Part shown: in pieces, positions 5,958-8,948 of the stretch | Position numbering within the stretch: the stretch's first letter is position 1 | How the letters are laid out: every line of letters begins with the position of its first letter | Assembly (NCBI GenBank): GCA_046757965.1 | Contig: JBHHZI010000131.1 | Location: forward strand, 1-8,948 | Direction: 5' to 3' | Source of the DNA: JBHHZI01 sp046757965 | GTDB lineage: Bacteria; Acidobacteriota; Polarisedimenticolia; SMYD01 | Length of the DNA stretch: 8,948 nt | Program-made: the position numbers and the translations under genes | Notes under the pieces: generated by a model | The model's database searches: none | Seen by the model: the letters and a program-made list of their open reading frames with translations, nothing else | What the model was told of the DNA's origin: nothing

Positions 5958-6926
5958 ATGGGTTATCTGGAGACCACGAAGGACTTCTACCGGACGGCGG
6001 CCGAGGAGCCGGATGAGGGGCTGTGTTGCACCATCACGCCGGCGTGGCAGCTTCCCGAGCTGACCGTCCCGGGCCGCATGCACGAGATGAACTACGGCTG
6101 CGGCAGCACCGTCCATCCACGCGATCTGGCGGCCGAGCCGGCCGTCCTGTACGTGGGTGTTGGCGGCGGGCTGGAGTTGCTGCGCTTCACCTATTTCAGC
6201 CGGCGGCCGGGGGCGGTCATCGGCATCGACCCTGTGGAGGCGATGCGCGACGCGGCCCGCCAGAACCTGGAGGAAGCGGCCCGGCTCAACGCCTGGTTCG
6301 AGACGGACTTCGTGTCGCTGCGTGACGGCGACGCCATGGCGCTGCCGGTTCATGCGGGCAGCGTGGACGTCGTGGCCCAGAACTGCCTCTTCAACATCTT
6401 CGAGGAGGCCGACCTGCGGCGGGCGCTGGCCGAGACCTACCGGGTCCTGCGCCCCCACGGGCGGTTCGTCACGTCGGATCCGATCGCGCCGCACGCGCTG
6501 CCGGGCCATCTCACCGGTGACGAGCGATTGCGCGCCATGTGTCTGTCCGGAGCCACGACGTACGAGCGTTACGTGGACCTGCTCGTGGAGGCCGGTTTCG
6601 GCACTCTCGAGGTGCGGGCGCGGCGACCGTACCGCGTTCTGGACCCGGCGCGGTTCGGTGTCGAGAAGCCTGTGCTGCTGCAGAGCATCGAGGTCGCGGC
6701 CATCAAGGACCCGGTGCCCGATGACGGACCCTGTGTCTTCACCGGCCGCACGGCCCTCTACTTCGGGAGCGAGCCATCGTTCGACGACGGCGCCGGACAC
6801 ATCCTGTCGCGCGACGTGCCGGCCTCCGTCTGCGACAAGACGGCGGAGAAGCTGCTGGCTCGAGGCCGCGACGATCTGCTGGTCACGCCATCGACCTGGT
6901 TCTACGACGGTGGCGGCTGCTGCTGA
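5958..6926 (+). CDS. arsM: Arsenite S-adenosylmethionine methyltransferase, arsenosugar-biosynthesis subtype
   Basis: This is a cytosolic class I methyltransferase that transfers methyl groups from S-adenosylmethionine to trivalent arsenic. The 322-residue protein matches from end to end the subtype found with the radical-SAM protein ArsS in arsenosugar synthesis: MGYLETTKDFY opening, GLCC at 21-24, MNYGCGSTVHPRDL at 44-57, SAM motif I VLYVGVGGGLELL at 63-75, acidic motif II ending at Asp91, and the GGGCC C-terminus. Likely arsenic-thiol ligands are Cys143 (AQNCLFN) and Cys195 (MCLSG), matching the conserved pair of classical ArsM; Cys48 in YGCG is a third candidate. The C-terminal half (230-322) carries SIEVAAIKDP, DGPCVFTG and VCDKTAE, typical of this subtype. 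The ATG has AGAGGAG 10 nt upstream. No arsR, arsS or glycosyltransferase gene is in the window; a dehydrogenase remnant follows. The family assignment is from memory of these proteins. Confidence 0.93.
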   Translation: MGYLETTKDFYRTAAEEPDEGLCCTITPAWQLPELTVPGRMHEMNYGCGSTVHPRDLAAEPAVLYVGVGGGLELLRFTYFSRRPGAVIGIDPVEAMRDAARQNLEEAARLNAWFETDFVSLRDGDAMALPVHAGSVDVVAQNCLFNIFEEADLRRALAETYRVLRPHGRFVTSDPIAPHALPGHLTGDERLRAMCLSGATTYERYVDLLVEAGFGTLEVRARRPYRVLDPARFGVEKPVLLQSIEVAAIKDPVPDDGPCVFTGRTALYFGSEPSFDDGAGHILSRDVPASVCDKTAEKLLARGRDDLLVTPSTWFYDGGGCC

Positions 6927-6932
6927 CCTCCC

Positions 6933-6956
6933 CGGCGGCAGTTCCCCCGGCCGCCG
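6933..6956 (+). other. GC-rich stem-loop 6 nt after the arsM stop codon
   Basis: CGGCGGC at 6933-6939 pairs perfectly with GCCGCCG at 6950-6956 around a 10-nt loop. No U-run follows, so it is not a standard intrinsic terminator. The stem may protect the arsM 3' end, or be chance in GC-rich sequence where repeated CCG triplets allow several registers. Its position directly after a UGA is noted in the findings. Confidence 0.35.
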
Positions 6957-6971
6957 CCGCTCGCCTTCGGG

Positions 6972-7184
6972 CCGGGCGAGGCCTACGACAAGAACCTCAC
7001 CTACCGCGCCGGCCGGTGCCCGGCCCGCAGCTACCCCGAGTCCGCTCTGGAGGTGGCAAGTCGGCACGCCGGGGAGGTGGCCGCGCTGTTCACACATCAC
7101 CTGCCGCTGTCGGAGGGGGTGGCCGCTTACCAGCTGTTTGCCAGCCGGGCCGACGGCTGCGTGAAGATCCTGCTCCGACCCTGA
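6972..7184 (+). pseudogene. C-terminal remnant of a zinc-type (MDR) alcohol dehydrogenase
   Basis: Reading in the arsM frame, the segment gives GEAYDKNLTYRAGRCPAR, then ESALEVASRHAGEVAALFTH, HLPLSEGVAAYQLF and ASRADGCVKILLRP before TGA at 7182-7184. This is the typical end of medium-chain zinc-binding dehydrogenases: the Gly-Arg-Cys-Pro-Ala-Arg strand, the Thr-His-x-Leu-Pro-Leu-x-Glu motif, the Ala-Tyr-x-x-Phe helix, and the Asp-Gly-Cys-x-Lys strand. About 65-70 residues survive of a protein that normally has 340-400. The catalytic zinc-binding domain and most of the Rossmann fold are missing, and no ATG, GTG or TTG with a ribosome site opens the fragment. The frame is free of stops back to the arsM TGA. 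The simplest reading is a deletion that removed the front of a dehydrogenase gene downstream of arsM. An assembly join would look the same. Confidence 0.75.
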
Positions 7185-7313
7185 GTGCTGTCCGCCTCAT
7201 CGGCACCGGGGCGAGCGCCGGCAGGTGAACCCGCGCGAGCTTCGCGGTCCGGGACGAGAGCCCGGTCGGGGTGTCGACACCGCAGGGAAGAAGCGGGGCT
7301 CCGCCATTGCGGC

Positions 7314-7341
7314 TTGACATCTCGCGTCCTTGCAGTACCAG
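7314..7341 (+). promoter_or_regulatory. Candidate promoter upstream of the Asp-box protein gene
   Basis: A perfect -35 consensus, TTGACA, lies at 7314-7319. After 16 nt comes TACCAG (7336-7341), a poor -10 with three matches. The site is correctly oriented for the gene at 7471 and would give a leader of about 120 nt carrying the small ORF and the hairpin described separately. Confidence 0.3.
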
Positions 7342-7357
7342 AACAGGGGGCCGTGTC

Positions 7358-7474
7358 ATGGAGGGGAACATGCCGGCGCAGAGGCACAGATCCGTCGCCG
7401 CCGCGTGGCCGCTCATCTCACCGGCAGCCGGTCTCGACCGACGCTGCCGGTCAGTCAGGAAGGGACACAGGTGA
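7358..7474 (+). CDS. Possible leader peptide ORF (38 codons) overlapping the next gene
   Basis: An ATG at 7358 with AGGGGG about 8 nt upstream opens a 38-residue frame rich in Arg (MEGNMPAQRHRSVAAAW at its start, RRCRSVRKGHR at its end). Its TGA overlaps the GTG start of the Asp-box gene as GTGA, the same junction style as the real genes on the other strand. The peptide has no recognisable domain, and Arg-rich frames arise readily by chance in GC-rich DNA, so this may be a spurious frame. If real, it would be a translationally coupled leader. Confidence 0.22.
   Translation: MEGNMPAQRHRSVAAAWPLISPAAGLDRRCRSVRKGHR
7420..7451 (+). promoter_or_regulatory. Strong leader hairpin before the Asp-box protein gene
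   Basis: ACCGGCAGC (7420-7428) pairs perfectly with GCTGCCGGT (7443-7451). Inside, CGGT (7429-7432) pairs with ACCG (7437-7440) around a CTCG loop, leaving only a 2-nt bulge (7441-7442). The stem totals 13 bp and is mostly G-C. It ends 5 nt before the AGGAAGGG ribosome-binding region (7457-7464) of the GTG at 7471. No T-run follows, so a terminator is unlikely; translation control or mRNA stability is more plausible. Confidence 0.5.
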
Positions 7475-8948
7475 ACCGCCTTCTTCGTGCTGCCGGAGGC
7501 CTTGCCATCGCCGCGGCCCTCCCGGTCACCGCGTTCACCACGGACGCGCAGGATCTCGAACCGCTGGTCCAGGTGTCCCGCCACTCGCTGTTTGACGACT
7601 GCACGTCGGATGGCGGTCAGGGCGGCACGGTGTTCAAGGGGGCGGAGGTCGAACCCTGGGTGGTCGCCAACCCGAGAGACCCCCGCCATCTGGTCGGGAC
7701 CTGGCAGCAGGACCGCTGGTCCAGCGGCGCGGCGCGCGGGCTGGCGGTGGGCGTGTCGTTCGATGCCGGCGCCACGTGGCAGTCGGTGGTGGTCCCGGGG
7801 CTGACCCGCTGTTCAGGAGGCTCCTTTCTGCGCGCCTCGGATCCCTGGCTCACGTTCACCGCGGCCGGCGATCTGTTTCACGCCTCCCTCGCCCTGACGT
7901 CGAGCAGCACGACGGTGTCGGCGATCCTGGTGAGTCGCTCCACTGACGGGGGACTCACCTGGGGTGAGCCGTCGACGCTCATCCAGAGCCATTCCCCGTT
8001 CTTCAACGACAAGGAATCGATCACCGCGGATCCTCATGATCCCGATCTCGTGTACGTGGTGTGGGACCAGATCAACTTCTCCCTGAGCCGGGGACCGGCG
8101 CTGCTGGCCCGCACCACCGACGGTGGCGAGACCTGGGAGTCCCCTCGCATCATCTATGACCCCGGCCGCCGGAGCCAGACCATCGGCAATCAGATCGTCG
8201 TCCTGCCCGATGGCACGTTGCTCGACTTCTTCACGGAGATCCTGCGTGGCAACATCTTTCTGGCGTACCGCCGGTCCACCGATGCCGGTGTGACCTGGGG
8301 GCCGGGACTCGGTCCGGTTCGCGTGACGCGCATGGGATCGATGGGCGCCATCGATCCCGACACGGGGATCACCGTGCGGGACGGCGCGTTCCTCTTCGAT
8401 GTGGCCGTCGATCCGGTCAGCGGCGCGCTCTACGCGGTCTGGCAGGAGGGTGGGTTCAGCTTCTTCCGCTACCCGGCGATCGCCTTCAGCCGCTCCACCG
8501 ACGGCGGACTGTCCTGGACGGCGCCGGCTCGCATCAACCGGATCCCCGGGGCCACGGATCTGGAGCGCCAGGCGTTCACGCCGTCGGTGGCGGTCTCGCC
8601 CTCGGGCGCCATCGGCGTCTCGTACTTCGACTTTCGCCTCAACCACGCAGCCGCCGGGGCTCTCACCGACCGGTGGTTCATCTCGTGCCATCCCGATATC
8701 GCGTCCTGCGATCGGTTCGGCACCTGGCAGGAGGCGCGCATCACCGATGAGTCGTTCGACATCAAGGCGGCGCCGTTTGCCGGCGGGTTGTTCCTGGGGG
8801 ATTACATGGGACTCGCGGCCGCCGGCGACGACTTCGACGTCCTCTTCACACAGACCGGCGCCGGCGACCGCGCCAGCGCCTTTCATCGTCGCGTCCGGAT
8901 GTCGACCGGTGTGGCGCCCCGCGGGCTGGGCTGGTGGCGGAAGCAGGT
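7471..8948 (+). CDS. Exported Asp-box (BNR/sialidase-like) beta-propeller protein, 3' end outside the window
   Basis: The frame opens with GTG at 7471 after an AGGAAGG ribosome site and stays open for 492 codons to the window edge. The first 26 residues (Arg-rich start, then GGLAIAAALPVTAFTTDA) look like a Sec signal peptide without a lipobox. Five Asp boxes of the Ser/Thr-x-Asp-x-Gly-x-x-Trp type are visible: residues 96-103, 157-164, 215-222, 269-276 and 342-349. Their spacing suits successive blades of a six-bladed sialidase-type propeller. Cys44, Cys114, Cys405 and Cys413 may form disulfides. The Arg-Ile-Pro motif expected near the N-terminus of true sialidases is not seen before the first Asp box; the only RIP (357-359) is after the last. 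Sialidase activity is therefore unsupported, and a propeller of unknown ligand is safer. No upstream ATG in frame offers a better start. Confidence 0.85.
   Translation, partial: MNRLLRAAGGLAIAAALPVTAFTTDAQDLEPLVQVSRHSLFDDCTSDGGQGGTVFKGAEVEPWVVANPRDPRHLVGTWQQDRWSSGAARGLAVGVSFDAGATWQSVVVPGLTRCSGGSFLRASDPWLTFTAAGDLFHASLALTSSSTTVSAILVSRSTDGGLTWGEPSTLIQSHSPFFNDKESITADPHDPDLVYVVWDQINFSLSRGPALLARTTDGGETWESPRIIYDPGRRSQTIGNQIVVLPDGTLLDFFTEILRGNIFLAYRRSTDAGVTWGPGLGPVRVTRMGSMGAIDPDTGITVRDGAFLFDVAVDPVSGALYAVWQEGGFSFFRYPAIAFSRSTDGGLSWTAPARINRIPGATDLERQAFTPSVAVSPSGAIGVSYFDFRLNHAAAGALTDRWFISCHPDIASCDRFGTWQEARITDESFDIKAAPFAGGLFLGDYMGLAAAGDDFDVLFTQTGAGDRASAFHRRVRMSTGVAPRGLGWWRKQ

Noticed and set aside
237..6926. 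Idea that MtnB-C-D process an arsenical sugar made through ArsM
   Set aside because: ArsM yields S-adenosylhomocysteine, not methylthioadenosine, and the genes are divergently transcribed; nothing in the sequence supports altered substrates.
5865..7100. A 411-residue open frame on the minus strand opposite arsM
   Set aside because: It lies antisense to a well-recognised gene and shows no domain or ribosome site.
7234..7246. CGCGA-gct-TCGCG hairpin after the dehydrogenase remnant as a terminator
   Set aside because: The stem is only 5 bp and no T-run follows.

Overview
The window is GC-rich, densely coded bacterial DNA. The secreted von Willebrand A protein resembles the 'VWFA-related Acidobacterial domain' type, and a large Asp-box (sialidase-like) exported protein is present. 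Together with the base composition this suggests an Acidobacteriota-like or similar Gram-negative soil or sediment bacterium, possibly a metagenome contig. The taxon is an inference; no rRNA or other marker gene is present. No tRNA, rRNA, CRISPR array or insertion sequence was seen.

Minus strand, positions 5739 down to 237: seven genes packed head to tail, with five junctions of 1-4 nt overlap or 13 nt spacing. In transcription order they are a crotonase-fold protein resembling delta3,delta2-enoyl-CoA isomerase, a 145-residue four-helix membrane protein with a GTG start, a 65-residue double zinc-ribbon protein, an exported 702-residue VWA protein, and the methionine-salvage enzymes MtnB, MtnD and MtnC. 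MtnB, MtnC and MtnD catalyse consecutive steps from 5-methylthioribulose-1-phosphate to the 2-oxo acid precursor of methionine; mtnA, mtnK/mtnP and the final transaminase are not in the window. After an 82-nt gap a further minus-strand gene, only its N-terminal 51 codons visible, starts at 154 and looks like a CPBP-type membrane protein.

Positions 5740-5957 form a divergent intergenic region of 218 nt with candidate promoters in both directions. Rightward lies arsM (5958-6926), of the subtype linked to arsenosugar biosynthesis and ending in Cys-Cys. Just after its stop comes a GC-rich stem-loop, and then, in the same reading frame, the C-terminal end of a zinc-type alcohol dehydrogenase with no start or catalytic domain: a gene remnant.

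Positions 7185-7470 hold no firm gene. They contain a candidate promoter, a possible 38-codon leader ORF ending in a GTGA overlap with the next gene, and a strong hairpin just before the ribosome-binding site. The final gene (GTG at 7471, running off the window) encodes an exported beta-propeller with five Asp boxes.

The best leads are the alcohol dehydrogenase remnant fused in frame behind arsM, the coupling of a cysteine-rich degenerate VWA protein to a tiny zinc-ribbon protein inside a methionine-salvage gene chain, and the structured leader before the Asp-box gene. I did not find a clearly new defence or mobile system.
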